NCBI RefSeq assembly: GCF_026914265.1
Contig: NC_069125.1
Span: forward strand, 8,907,117 to 8,971,116
DNA from: Mya arenaria
Taxonomy: Eukaryota; Mollusca; Bivalvia; Myida; Myidae
DNA length: 64,000 bases
Direction of reading: 5' to 3'
Of this stretch, positions 48,601-53,820 are shown piece by piece. The notes beneath the pieces are model-generated. The model worked only from the letters and a program-made list of their open reading frames with translations, made no database searches and was not told the DNA's origin. Numbering within the stretch: the first letter of the stretch is position 1; the number at the start of each line of letters is the position of its first letter. The position numbers and the translations under genes were made by a program.

Positions 48601-51360
48601 TGGTCCTGAACAAATGGGTCAAGTATTAAGTTAAATGAACGAATGGTAGAGAAGTTATCAATAAACTTTAACCTAAGTTTGATAGTCAATCAGGGGCCAT
48701 AACTTGTATAAAGGAGTTATCTATTCCCATTATATGATGGCCCTGAACAACTGTGTGAGGTATTAAGTCAATTGAATGAAGGGTATTGGACTTATAAGTG
48801 AAAATCCCAACTTGCCCTAAAACTTGAACCAGACACCGACACCAGAGCCAATAGTATAGCCCACCTTATTCTTAAAATAGTCGAGCTAAAAAAACACAAA
48901 TGTGATAATATATTTATAGCATGTGTTTTCTCTTCAAAAACAGTGAAAAAAGGTTATGACATCACCACAAAATATATGTATCACTTTATCGAAAATACTT
49001 AAGGCTTGCTATTTCATCGATGTTATGAATCAAGACTCATTTTCCTTTTTTTTAGCCAAAATAACCTTGACATTGATCTTACCTACACTACACACAATAT
49101 GTATAACTTTAACGAATACTTTTTTATTATGTTCAAATATTCAAGAATATTTTAGGTTACTGATCATACAACTTGTATTTCTATATTCTTGACCAGTGGT
49201 TGTGTACAATTTTGATCAGATTCAACATACCGGTCAGGTTGCGAGAAAAACAAATTGCCTTGTGTTGACTTGATGTAGTGTCAGCTAAAGCATTGAGGCA
49301 GGTTGTTTCGTTAAGAATCAATTGGTCCTTTCACACTTGCAATGACAAGTTTTTCATTTTCAAACTTTCCTCTAGCGTTTATAGGGAAGAGCACTGTGAG
49401 GTAGAAGTAAAATGCAGGATCATCACCGATTGTTTTCAGTTCAGGTATTGTGATGAGGAGTAACTCAACTGTTGAAGATCAAGTTGGAACAGTTTCCGCA
49501 TTTCATACCTACTGCTGCGTTTGATAACAACCTCAGCTGTGCAAAAGTAGGCCACTTGTGTAAGGGACTGGCTCTAACATAGAGGAAATTTGTCAAGGTC
49601 CATTTACTTGTTGCCACACTCTAAAAAGATATGAAAGGAGTTTGTTAAGTTATCATGATAAGTGAATGTAGCACTGAAGACCTGATAACATGAAACATGA
49701 GAAATGAAATAACTCTAAACATTAAACTGAGGTGAATTTGTTAGGTTTCAAGGTTGATTTCATAAGCTTTATTCGAAATGTGAATTGACAGGTAATTTGC
49801 AATTTGATGTCAATTCTGAATCAGGTTATACAAATCAAACATTGATGCATAAATTGCAGAATAATAATTAAGATTAAGTATTTATATACAAGTAATGATT
49901 TCATTCCTTTATTCAGCTATTGAGTTAAGCAATTTTGTTAGAAAAAGTAAAAAAAATTTAAGGAAGGCTTGTTTATAGGTCATGTATTTTGTGCGAAATA
50001 AAAATCAAAATGATGTCTAAAAAAAGACTATATTGTAAAATAATGTAAGCTTGTAGAGTGAATTTTTTTTAAACATTATATGAAATTGTGAATAATTGTA
50101 AAAACATTCAATTATTTATGGAAATGCATTGAAACATCCATATGTTTTTGTTTTATTAAAGGTTGAATGTTAATACCAAAAGCAATGCTATTTAAAGTTG
50201 CAGTTAAAAACTTAGCAAAATATTTGCCTAGCTTTAGTTGTGTTACATAACAACACAAAATGCAGAAGGTTTGGGATTTCATTTTTAATATGAATGCTGG
50301 CTATTGTTCTGAAACCATAAAGTTAACAGGAAACTAAGAAAAAGAACAAACCTGGTTTTGGGCAGCGGGGCAGCACTGATATTTGTGGGCTGAAGAATAC
50401 TCATTTCTTGGAACTCCTCAGTCCTGGCCCATTCTTGTTGGTGGCCATTTTGGTTGGACAGAATCCCGTAAAACATGTTTATTATTTTAAACTAATGCAC
50501 CAGTCAATTGTAACCACGACCCCCAAGGTTTGGGGGTATACCAGGGATAGCCGGGGAAATGGACCATGTTTTTAACTTTCAGGTGGCCCTGCATTGCCGG
50601 GTGAATGGGATGGTTGTGTCTCGCTTAAATTATAGCGGGGAATGGGCCTTACCTAGGGCCCCTGGGGTGCAGGGCATTTGGCCAGATTAAACCATCTGTT
50701 CATTCCCGCAGGACGTGATTTTAGCCAAGATTGGCTGGACCTATGGTCAGGGTCCTCGCTATTCCCCTGACCGGGGGGGGGGGCGTGGTTTTAATTGACT
50801 GATGCATTTGTCTAAAATAATAACTGGTGCATAATGAAAACGATGCAAAAATGTAATGACTACGAACAAATCACCTTAAACTCGTTACATACAGACTGAC
50901 ATGCAAACTTTGCGTATGCATTACAAAGAAGGGCTTGAAATATCATCCCTACCATTGTGACTGATTCAGTTAGACGCGTTAATGTCCAAATCGAACGTTT
51001 TTGTTGCGGTATTTCACTTCGATTCAACCTCTCGCAATTTTGACCTTGACCGCACATTCGCCTAAATCTGAAATGCAAGAAGCGTTTTCATTGGACGGCT
51101 ATCATTCCTGGTTTTAATGACGCAATTTGGAAAAGCCTTCAAATGTTGTCCAAAATGAAAGTAGGAATACCGCAAAAAAACCGTGCTACTGTTTAAATCG
51201 AAAGACACGAAACCTGCTTTTAAAATGATAAATATAAAATAACAATAGTTTTTCAGTTCACTACGTAAAAAAAAATGAAAATACCTTTCCCCAACCGCCA
51301 GCGTGTTGACCTCGATATCCCTAATCTACTGGACGCTTGCATCTGACCCGTACACGTCAT
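12480..51360 (-). CDS. Death domain - Pelle/IRAK-like kinase - zinc finger - caspase-like fusion gene (20 predicted exons)
   Basis: Read on the minus strand, 20 exons with GT/AG borders join in phase into about 1187 residues. Exons (start of each in transcript order): 51360-51285, 43461-43300, 39475-39382, 38842-38797, 36921-36891, 35803-35489, 35135-34866, 34434-34340, 33666-33575, 32074-31889, 28745-28528, 27068-26971, about 26892-26832, 24511-24351, 16479-16398, 15668-15534, 15238-15109, 14770-13932, 13598-13294, 12647-12480. Visible domains: death domain about 150-235, kinase about 305-635, Cys-rich finger about 650-702, caspase-like about 708-960. Kinase lysine, catalytic Asp and DFG are kept, as are the protease His and Cys motifs, so both enzymes could be active. 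Death-domain kinases of the Pelle/IRAK type act below Toll-like receptors; C14 peptidases cut after Asp, Arg or Lys depending on subfamily. A cytosolic immune or death-signalling role is inferred. No transmembrane segment or signal peptide is seen. Exons 1-5 and 13 are the weakest; the rest are strong by domain content and phase. Confidence 0.72.
12648..13293 (-). other. Intron 19
   Basis: GT...AG intron between exons 19 and 20, no element seen. Confidence 0.6.
13294..13598 (-). CDS. Exon 19: C-terminal region of unknown fold
   Basis: Acceptor TTATTATAG|GC and donor TCAGAG|GTAAAT, phase 1 in and 0 out, 101 codons. Looks largely helical (L-K-A-Y-A-A-A-V, L-E-Q-A-S-S-A-W-I-A-R-R-E-L). No family recognised. 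Confidence 0.75.
13932..14770 (-). CDS. Exon 18: caspase-like catalytic core
   Basis: Acceptor AATCAACAG|GGAGG and donor ATTAG|GTAAGT, phase 2 in and 1 out, 279 full codons in one exon. Catalytic His motif is V-V-Y-S-G-H-H-G (about residue 796); catalytic Cys motif is F-I-F-E-D-C-C-H-G-D (about residue 863). These are nearer to metacaspase/CHAT-type Y-S-G-H-G and D-x-C-H-S-G than to the Q-A-C-x-G of animal caspases. Sixty-six residues part the motifs, with a Ser/Asp-rich insert between. A basic H-R-K-K-E stretch after the Cys could be a processing site (inference). The 3' part is a long unassigned region. Confidence 0.88.
15109..15238 (-). CDS. Exon 17: N-terminal part of caspase-like domain
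   Basis: Acceptor GCATTCCAG|GG and donor ATCAG|GTAGAT, phase 1 in and 2 out. K-W-G-A-I-L-I-A-G-N-D-E-N followed by T-N-D-V-Q-R-L-K-E-V-I fits the first strand and helix of peptidase C14 folds (A-L-L-I-x-N ... D-x-x-x-L). Confidence 0.8.
15534..15668 (-). CDS. Exon 16: Cys-rich finger (RING-like)
   Basis: Acceptor TTATCTTTAG|CG and donor TTATTG|GTAAGC, phase 1 in and out. Adds H-D-E-M-C-F, V-C-A-S-C and I-C-H-T-C. Together with exon 15 the spacing is C-x2-C-x17-C-x6-C-x2-C-x10-C-x2-C with two possible His ligands, like a RING finger lacking the usual C-x-H centre. A ubiquitin-ligase or simple zinc-binding scaffold role is possible; not decidable here. Confidence 0.75.
15669..16397 (-). other. 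Intron 15
   Basis: A+T-rich intron between the two finger exons; nothing else seen. Introns 16-18 (15239-15533, 14771-15108, 13599-13931) are each about 300 bp and also empty. Confidence 0.6.
16398..16479 (-). CDS. Exon 15: start of zinc-finger segment
   Basis: Acceptor ATTAAAG|GTGCTA and donor GCTG|GTGAG, phase 0 in and 1 out, 27 codons. After a basic stretch it encodes E-C-E-V-C-V-V-N-H, the first Cys pair of the finger. It joins in phase to the kinase end 7.9 kb upstream, so kinase and protease halves would be one reading frame; the long intron makes this junction the key one to test. Confidence 0.7.
16604..16712 (+). repeat. 21-bp minisatellite, array 1
   Basis: About five units of a TTGCTTTCT-ATGTACATC type motif. 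A second array of the same unit in the opposite orientation is at 17965-18072, so the two form a loose inverted pair around 1.25 kb of intron 14. Confidence 0.6.
17395..17572 (-). mobile_element. tRNA-derived SINE
   Basis: On the minus strand from 17572: a tRNA-like head with A-box-like TAAGCGCAGTTGTTAGCG and B box GGTTCGATTCC, followed by a conserved body rich in GTGGTCACCAAG and GGTTTCCCCCTAAAACC. Such tRNA-headed SINEs are common in molluscs; subfamily not assigned. It lies in intron 14 in the sense of the host gene. Confidence 0.7.
17965..18072 (-). repeat. 21-bp minisatellite, array 2 (inverted)
   Basis: Units such as GAAAGCAAGATGTAAATATAA, the reverse complement of the array at 16604-16712. 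Confidence 0.6.
18260..18680 (+). mobile_element. Helentron-like non-autonomous element, 3' part
   Basis: Two to three B-type units (TCAATCA-GGCCATA, GTGTGAAGTATTAAGT, GAATGAAGGGTAT) lead to a 3' end with hairpin TATTCTTCGAATA, then GTCGAG and CTAA. A hairpin followed closely by CTRR is the Helitron/Helentron terminus. The 5' end is not found. Confidence 0.55.
18780..19160 (+). repeat. Diverged tandem-repeat fragment
   Basis: Two or so units with AAGTTTGAGGTCCC and GACCTTGACCCTTGACCCACTGACC; same repeat family as 30420-30920. Confidence 0.45.
19272..19415. mobile_element. Fold-back MITE (about 143 bp)
   Basis: Left arm CCGAGAGTGTTAGATAGG...GGGTGTTTTGCG is mirrored by CGCAAAACACCC...CTATCTAACACGAGCGG on the right, giving a stem of about 60 bp with a short loop. 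Confidence 0.75.
19893..21847 (+). mobile_element. Helentron-like element with about 180-bp internal tandem repeats, near full length
   Basis: 5' end ACAAGAGCTGTCGCAAAG with hairpin GCTGTC-GACAGC and GCGCTCGACTATTTC; 3' end with hairpin TATTCTTCGAATA and AGTCGAGCTAA. The terminal CTCGACTATT and AATAGTCGAG are subterminal inverted repeats. Between them lie about seven units with TGCAAAACCTTAACCAGAATTTCTAAGTC. No ORF, so non-autonomous. Interrupted by an unrelated insert at 20324-20988. Confidence 0.65.
20324..20988 (-). mobile_element. Insert flanked by 11-bp direct repeats inside the Helentron-like element
   Basis: Both borders carry TGTGTATTAAG (20313-20323 and 20989-20999). One end is (TTG)n, i.e. 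(CAA)n on the minus strand, as in SINE or LINE tails; the other is T-rich. 665 bp without an ORF. Retroposed insertion is likely; family unknown. Confidence 0.45.
21925..23092 (+). mobile_element. Helentron-like element, second type
   Basis: 5' end ACAAGAGGGCCAAGTTGGCCC (hairpin) with CGCTCAACTGAG; 3' end GACGGACTATGGTGAGCTAAAA. Inside are four units of about 146 bp starting at 22505, 22656, 22797 and 22943, each with CAGATGACCCATATTCGAACTTGA. No ORF. Confidence 0.55.
23093..24320 (+). repeat. Degenerate tandem-repeat region with GGACGG/GGAAGG simple repeats
   Basis: Loosely repeated TTGACC-AGTGACC-AT-TGACCC text continues to about 24170, then a purine-rich GGACGGAC/GGAAGGAAGG tract and a hairpin CCGAAACCTTCGGTTCGG at 24302-24319. 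Probably the body and 3' end of a further old Helentron-like element. Confidence 0.4.
24351..24511 (-). CDS. Exon 14: end of kinase C-lobe
   Basis: Acceptor GTTACAG|CT and donor CTGGAG|GTAAGA, phase 1 in and 0 out, 53 codons. L-D-L-A-D-S-C-V-E-S-P is the helix H motif of Pelle-like kinases (L-A-x-x-C-x-x-x-x-P); the final S-D-M-L-K-E-L-E matches the usual helix I ending. The expected Arg after the Pro-containing loop is not seen, a small divergence. Confidence 0.85.
24722..26475 (+). mobile_element. Helentron-like element with A-type then B-type units
   Basis: Degenerate 5' end (AAGATCTGTCGTAGGACAAC, CGCGCTCGATTATA). About six A units of about 135 bp (24790-25600; ACCAAGTTTGGT, ATTCAGTACCAACCG, GTGACCTTGACC), then B units (25680-26180), then GACACCGACGCCGACACC. 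Same A-then-B order as at 47205-48895. Fills most of intron 13. Confidence 0.5.
26832..26892 (-). CDS. Tentative exon 13 in the kinase C-lobe
   Basis: Exon 12 ends in phase 0 but exon 14 needs phase 1, so a 3n+1 exon is expected between them. A strong donor (CATCCAG|GTAAGT) ends an open stretch containing N-A-S-S-T-D-M-C-E-C-D-R-H-P in the right phase. The acceptor is uncertain: GAG|TTA gives 61 nt, a second GAG 9 bases on gives 52 nt, and either leaves an intron of only about 80 nt. If this is wrong, the gene has a frame break here. Confidence 0.4.
26971..27068 (-). CDS. Exon 12: kinase C-lobe helices F-G
   Basis: Acceptor TATTTCAG|TG and donor ATTCAG|GTAAAC, phase 1 in and 0 out. Encodes V-I-R-E-L-L-T-G-I-S-P-V-K, close to the L-L-E-L-L-T-G-x-x-P-V of Pelle-like kinases. 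Only this frame is open. Confidence 0.85.
27190..28170 (+). mobile_element. Helentron-like A-unit array
   Basis: About six A units of roughly 140 bp (AAAGGTCTCCATAAAC, ACCAAGTTTGGTCGCAATATG, ACCAACCGTTT-TCTATTTT), ending CCCGCCCACCCGAACAACGACG. Lies in intron 11, sense opposite to the host gene. Confidence 0.55.
28528..28745 (-). CDS. Exon 11: kinase catalytic loop, DFG and activation segment
   Basis: Acceptor GATTTTACAG|GAATG and donor GGAATTG|GTATGA, phase 2 in and 1 out, 72 full codons. Contains the catalytic loop HMDIKSLN (His, Asp, Lys and Asn kept, Arg of HRD replaced by Met, so a non-RD kinase), LIDFGLAREM, and G-S-V-G-Y-F-P-T-T-H-F-E-G where APE is expected. The reading frame continues past the donor to a stop, but splicing here joins to exon 12 to give F-G-I-V-I-R-E-L-L-T-G, the expected helix F motif, so the donor choice is firm. 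Confidence 0.9.
28746..30400 (-). other. Intron 10, distal part, no element seen
   Basis: A+T-rich, some purine-rich runs near 29180-29215. Confidence 0.4.
30420..31640 (+). repeat. Diverged tandem repeats of Helentron-like type
   Basis: Units of about 130-140 bp (AAGTTTGAGGTC, AAGCGTTCTT, GACCTTGACCTTTGA) from 30420 to about 30920, then a second series (TATGGGTCCTGTGCACTGCAT type) to 31640, with a C10 run at 31121. No ends recognised. Confidence 0.4.
31663..31690. repeat. Short perfect hairpin
   Basis: GGCCGACCAAGGTTGGTCGGCC: 10-bp perfect stem. Could form a cruciform; no function assigned. Confidence 0.5.
31889..32074 (-). CDS. Exon 10: kinase hinge, helices D and E
   Basis: Acceptor TTTTACAG|ATAC and donor CTTCAG|GTAAC, phase 2 in and out, 61 full codons. 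Hinge region F-V-S-P-Y-F-E-G-G-D-L-L (compare the usual Y-E-Y-M-x-x-G-S-L), then K-I-I-Y-Q-V-A-S-A-I-S-Y-L-H, the helix E that precedes the catalytic loop. Confidence 0.85.
32075..33574 (-). other. Intron 9, nothing seen
   Basis: 1.5 kb of A+T-rich intron without recognisable repeats. Confidence 0.5.
33575..33666 (-). CDS. Exon 9: kinase N-lobe (helix C and next strand)
   Basis: Acceptor ATTACAG|GAGAAG and donor TATAG|GTACGT, phase 0 in and 2 out. Encodes E-K-L-A-A-R-I-L-H-F-G-I-V-P-L-L-A-Y, matching the helix C to strand 4 region of Pelle-like kinases; the leading Glu is the likely salt-bridge residue. Confidence 0.8.
34035..34240. repeat. Dispersed repeat family D, copy 2
   Basis: Shares CGCCAAAGACATAGAA, CATATATACTATATA and GTTTATCAAGGATTGTTAG with the copies at 1424 and 53547. 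Lies in intron 8. Confidence 0.6.
34340..34434 (-). CDS. Exon 8: kinase N-lobe with ATP-binding lysine
   Basis: Acceptor TGATTTCAG|CC and donor AAAT|GTAAGT, 31 full codons. Contains N-I-K-V-V-I-K-E-L, the VAIK-type strand with the ATP-contacting lysine (about residue 346 of the predicted chain). Confidence 0.8.
34866..35135 (-). CDS. Exon 7: linker and start of kinase N-lobe
   Basis: Acceptor CTTACAG|AG and donor GCAA|GTGAG, phase 1 in and out, 89 full codons. The first two thirds are a Pro/Thr-rich then Leu/Lys-rich linker. The end (I-K-E-V-G-K...N-G-A-K-V-F-A) sits where the glycine-rich loop of a kinase belongs; the loop is poor in glycine compared with usual kinases. Confidence 0.75.
35188..35300 (+). 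repeat. Helentron-like 5'-end fragment
   Basis: Starts ACAAGAGCACCGC, the same ACAAGAG opening as the elements at 19893, 21925 and 52953. Short fragment in intron 6. Confidence 0.35.
35489..35803 (-). CDS. Exon 6: death domain
   Basis: Acceptor GTGTTCAG|GT and donor ATCG|GTAAAT enclose 104 full codons. The sequence has the death-domain pattern: L-V-S-I-A-S-A-I-G, then G-W-E-Q-L-A-D-V-L-G, V-E-R-I-K, a Q-I-N-N-M-L-K-H-W helix and A-T-F-R-V-L-F-L-E-M near the end. Death domains form homotypic complexes with adaptors such as MyD88 or FADD. With a Pelle-type kinase downstream this is the layout of IRAK/Pelle. Family assignment is from pattern; the partner is not known. Confidence 0.85.
35804..36890 (-). 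other. Intron 5, nothing seen
   Basis: About 1.1 kb, A+T-rich. The nearby open frame at 36990-37076 has an acceptor (TTTACAG|GTG) but ends in a stop and was not used. Confidence 0.4.
36891..36921 (-). CDS. Predicted exon 5 (31-nt microexon)
   Basis: Acceptor AACAACAG|GAGCTG and donor TCCG|GTATGA frame 31 nt, phase 0 in and 1 out (E-L-Q-P-A-R-R-N-V-S). It supplies the single leading base the death-domain exon requires. Support is splice sites and phase only. Confidence 0.35.
37325..37415 (-). repeat. Possible SINE relic
   Basis: Contains a good B box (GGGTTCGAACCCC on the minus strand) but no convincing A box at the right distance. Confidence 0.25.
37960..38300 (-). mobile_element. SINE with two tRNA-like heads
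   Basis: At 38036-37967 (minus): GGTTGCTCTGATGGTAGAGCA (A box) and GGGTTCAATCCCCGG (B box) with a poor acceptor stem, so not a working tRNA. At 38295-38243 (minus) a second, more worn head with CCAGGTTTGATCCCCGG. Same orientation, about 260 bp apart, suggesting a dimeric SINE or two adjacent insertions. Confidence 0.6.
38797..38842 (-). CDS. Predicted exon 4 (46-nt microexon)
   Basis: Acceptor AATCTAG|TCCC and donor AAA|GTAAGA frame 46 nt, phase 2 in and 0 out, coding for I-P-T-T-S-A-M-G-V-F-E-A-R-P-I-K. Chosen because it alone bridges the phases of exons 3 and 5 in this interval; support is splice sites and phase only. Confidence 0.35.
39382..39475 (-). CDS. Predicted exon 3: helical N-terminal segment, alternative start
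   Basis: Acceptor AACACAG|GTATGG and a strong donor ACAT|GTAAGT enclose 30 codons (M-E-G-I-N-D-V-I-A-N-N...S-A-D), phase 1 in, 2 out. The segment looks amphipathic. The ATG at 39473-39471 is a possible alternative translation start if exons 1-2 do not belong. No family recognised. Confidence 0.5.
39590..39620. repeat. GC-rich simple repeat
   Basis: CGGCCGGCGGCGG units, about 30 bp. Confidence 0.6.
39722..40040. repeat. Palindromic-unit element, copy 2
   Basis: Starts CCCAGCCAGCAA, then over 20 near-copies of ATGGGACCCATATGGG/CCCACATGGG-type units on both strands, with AACTGGGCTCGATTTAGG as a second-order repeat. Gives long but meaningless open frames on both strands. Confidence 0.7.
40598..40932. 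mobile_element. MULE-like MITE with 9-bp target duplication
   Basis: TIRs of about 55 bp (left CATTCGGAGCTCCTCGG; right its complement). Flanked by CTTTAACGA on both sides (40589-40597 and 40933-40941). 335 bp, no ORF. A 9-bp duplication is typical of Mutator-like elements. Sister copy at 54417-54748. Confidence 0.8.
40942..42430. other. Intronic spacer with a possible MITE end
   Basis: Mostly plain A+T-rich. GGCCCCAATTTCTCGAAAG at about 41452 resembles a MITE terminus, but no partner TIR was found. Confidence 0.3.
42435..43130 (-). pseudogene. Fragments of an unrelated protein in intron 2
   Basis: Minus-strand frame ending at a donor near 42911 reads LPEGISFPLKTVVDLAAF with a helical run (Q-L-L-L-L-I-L-A-R) before it and a stop between; from memory this resembles the start of DUF4806-type domains. 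A second fragment at about 42620-42490 reads K-Y-L-A-E-Y-G-G-S-D-T-V-D-T-V-S-P. Not continuous with the host gene frame; likely a dead gene or transposon-borne gene. Low certainty. Confidence 0.3.
43300..43461 (-). CDS. Predicted exon 2: acidic/low-complexity linker
   Basis: Open for 53 codons, phase 1 in and out. Acceptor AAAAG|TGCACC has a modest pyrimidine tract; donor is GAAG|GTAAAT. The encoded stretch is hydrophilic (a Q-G-E-Q-P-A-T region, then N-G-D-D-D-G-P) and ends in A-R-Q-S-R-I-Q-E, which runs smoothly into the helical start of exon 3. No family recognised. Confidence 0.45.
43910..44030. repeat. Palindromic-unit element, copy 3
   Basis: CATATGGGTCCTATATGGGC-type units ending in CTTGCTTGCTGGGG, complementary to the left end of copy 1. 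Confidence 0.65.
44031..46348 (-). other. Intron 1, part, nothing seen but simple repeats
   Basis: A+T-rich intron; a G12 run at about 45952-45963. Confidence 0.5.
46349..46708. mobile_element. TTAA-flanked MITE
   Basis: TIRs TTAAAGCTGCACTCTCACAG / complement with about 60 bp of similarity into the element; both ends fall on TTAA, the target of piggyBac-type transposons. 360 bp, no ORF. Confidence 0.75.
47205..48895 (+). mobile_element. Helentron-like element, A and B units with 3' end
   Basis: Opens with a hairpin CCCCGCCACGGAGTGGGG, then A units (47450-47950), B units (48040-48840) and the terminus ATTCTTAAAATAGTCGAGCTAA. Best complete example of the A-then-B layout in the window. Lies in intron 1. 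Confidence 0.6.
48896..50280 (-). other. Intron 1, part, nothing seen
   Basis: A+T-rich. An open minus frame at 50476-50285 (G-H-Q-Q-E-W-A-R-T-E-E-F) borders a MITE, but has no usable acceptor and a phase that does not fit exon 2. Confidence 0.4.
50477..50824. mobile_element. MITE with about 45-bp TIRs
   Basis: Left end TTATTATTTTAAACTAATGC...CAGTCAATTGTAACCACG is mirrored on the right by CGTGGTTTTAATTGACTGATGC...AAAATAATAAC. 348 bp with a G+C-richer centre and a G-run. Target duplication not clear. Confidence 0.75.
51285..51360 (-). CDS. Predicted exon 1 (start codon)
   Basis: ATG at 51360-51358 opens 25 codons (M-T-C-T-G-Q...R-L-G-K), preceded in frame by a stop and ended by a donor GGGAAAG|GTATTT in phase 1. 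It lies 300 bp downstream of the CpG-rich promoter-like segment and is richer in G+C than the introns around it. It is Arg/Ser-rich with no recognised domain. Phase fits exon 2, but the 7.8-kb intron makes the link tentative; it could be 5' untranslated sequence, with translation starting at the ATG in exon 3. Confidence 0.3.
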
Positions 51361-51599
51361 GTAATCAGATAATAGACTGGTTCACCGATTTTCTAAGATT
51401 ATACATTCTGCGCATTCGTGGTTTATTCTTTTATGTAAAAATATTTAAATTAAAAAGAGAAGTTTTCTCAACAACTGTGCATTTATGATATTTTTTCTCT
51501 AAAAGAGTTATTTAAAAAAATCTCTGGTTTTAATTTGCCTTATATTTTCAAAGCTTCACATATTAGAAGATTACCAATCTTCTATTGCAAAATCGAACA

Positions 51600-51830
51600 G
51601 GAACCAGTCTAATGGCGAACTGCTTCGGAATTATCCGAGAGCGGACGGTAAAAAACGGCGCATGCGCGATCAAAACAATGAAAACGCCGCATGCGCAAGC
51701 CCATTGCACCAGGGACACTTCTAAAACAATCAATATATGCGCCGGGCGCCGATGCGCCCGCGCAATAACTTGATACACGAAAGCAAAACTTGCCGGGAAA
51801 GAGCGCAGAGCACGAATAAAGCATAAATAT
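51600..51830 (-). promoter_or_regulatory. CpG-rich promoter-like segment with two NRF1-type sites
   Basis: The one CpG-dense stretch in this part of the window. It holds a perfect palindrome GCGCATGCGC at 51658-51667 and CCGCATGCGC at 51687-51696, both matching the NRF1 consensus, plus a GC-rich GCGCCGGGCGCC block near 51740. It lies about 300-500 bp upstream of the predicted first exon on the minus strand. NRF1 sites mark constitutive promoters in animals. Could also serve a plus-strand transcript. Confidence 0.5.
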
Positions 51831-52054
51831 ATGAGTATCAGACAGTATCGGGTGTGACTAAATGAGCAATCCATTGCTGAACTTAAAAAATATAAAATGG
51901 TTGGGCAATGTAGGATAATCCTATGAATAATGTTTCAAATGTTGTTACAAACAGCAACAGGATCAACAAAATTGTAGTTCATGTGTCTATTGTATGTTGA
52001 CATAACGGATTGAACACTGAAAATTAGTTTGGCCTTGATTTTGCACGTAAAATA

Positions 52055-52950
52055 GTTTGAGACCTCCCCCAATCTGACTAAAGTACTAGGTCGTTCTAAA
52101 GATATCACTCGTCCATGTATGTTGCGAATGATCTGGATTTCCAGACTTTCTATTTATAGCTTTGCAAAAAAAGTTGTAGCAAGGACTTTTTAGTTTGGAA
52201 TCTAGCCATGGTTTCAAGCTATTTTATTTAGTTCAGAAGTAATTTAGTTTTCTTTTAATGTTTATGAGGTATCATATTGTCTAATTTATATACTTCCTGC
52301 TGCTTGCGTACTATTATGTCCCTTAATTATCTGCGTTGATTATACCACAGACCATGATATTATATATATTGGGCTTTATATGTATATAACACACGAATAT
52401 TATATACTGAGTAGCTCGGCATGCCAACTAATGCCAACACGTTTATAAGAATATGATTTAATTAGATTGAGATTGACTGCCTCAAAAATTGTATTAATCA
52501 GCAGTAGCTAGAGAGTGATGTTGTTGTTGTTGCTGCTGTTGCAGTAGTTGCTTTAGATGACACCACCATCCAGACGTCCATACCCGTACGTTCGAATTGC
52601 ACGTTAAAACGTAAAGTCAATGGTTGTTCTACTTCATTAAAAATATAGTGCTTTGTTAGTTGTGTGAAGGATATCAAAACACATTAAAGGGACTCTTGAT
52701 CACTCACCGATTGGATGCTGTACAGACACTCATTTAAACGGGGTTTTCCTGTCTGATTTTTAAATAATAATCTTGCCGACTTAACATTGGAAATTATGTT
52801 TCTGTAATATGAAAACGTCAAGAAATGTAAAAATGAAATGAGCACGACTATGAATAAATCCTAATGCGCGATATTAACATATAGCTAATGGTATAAAGGA
52901 ATTCATGTTAGCAGATATCTATGAAGAAGTTGATGTTTTTTATAATAACA
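52055..52950. repeat. Diverged segmental duplicate, right copy (block X)
   Basis: Counterpart of 4326-5200, same orientation. Confidence 0.55.
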
Positions 52951-52952
52951 AG

Positions 52953-53140
52953 AGACCCATGAGGGCCTATGCTCTACTGGCATTATTCTTGTGATCATTT
53001 TAAATCCAGAGCATGCATGTATGGGTATAATAGGCAACATACTTATAGTTCACTTGGAACATTTTCAACGGTGTTTGAATTAGCTTCAAACGTGGTATAT
53101 TCAACATATGAGGGCAGAAAATGAGGTAAGCTTATTAGTT
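52953..53140 (+). repeat. Helentron-like 5'-end fragment
   Basis: Begins ACAAGAGACCCATGAGGGCC with a partial hairpin; no 3' end found. Confidence 0.4.
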
Positions 53141-53546
53141 CGATGAACTATTTTAATATGTGTCAGTGACGTTTTCAAAACTGTACACATAGGCCAAATT
53201 TAATTGTTAAAGCTTCAAAATGACCACATTCCGCAACGCCCAAGTACAACATTAATATTTGATTCCAAACTGTAGTCGTGATCCAAATTTCTTGAAAAAT
53301 CTCTGGTTTGGCTTTTTGGCGACTTCTGTGGCTTTTGCAATTATGTTCAAGCATTGTAATCTGAATGTAAAAAAGGACAAGATATACGATGTTAAATTGC
53401 AAATTCGTGATAAAGAATTAGTGATGTATTCTATTATTTTAATCTGATTGTCGGCTTGAAAAAGTCTCTGGTTTTGCTTTTTGGGCTACTTCAGTGGCTT
53501 TTGCAAGTATGTTCAATATTTATGTGAAAAACTACATAAACAAGCT

Positions 53547-53820
53547 CAGTAGCAAAACGTTTAAACATAAACCCGGTTTAATGGCACTGGGTAAACGCCA
53601 AAGACATAGAACATAAAAACAAAAAATCACAAGCAAGAGACATGGAAGAACAACACAAAACTCCACAAACAGCACAGTGCATACATACTATGTATAAAAA
53701 ACTAGGTATGTTTATCAAGGATTGTTAAGTACCGCCTTGGGACGGTCAGTAAAATGTATATTTACTGGGGGTTTAAACCAGTTTAAGTGCACAAACCTCA
53801 CTCTCAAACCTCAAGCATTT
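53547..53820. repeat. Dispersed repeat family D, copy 3
   Basis: AGCTCAGTAGCAAAACG start, CGCCAAAGACATAGAA and GGATTGTTAAGTACCGCC shared with copy 1 at 1424. Confidence 0.6.

Noticed and set aside
51563-51874. 103-codon minus frame and overlapping plus frames in the CpG-rich block
   Set aside because: High G+C lowers stop frequency; the segment looks like a promoter.
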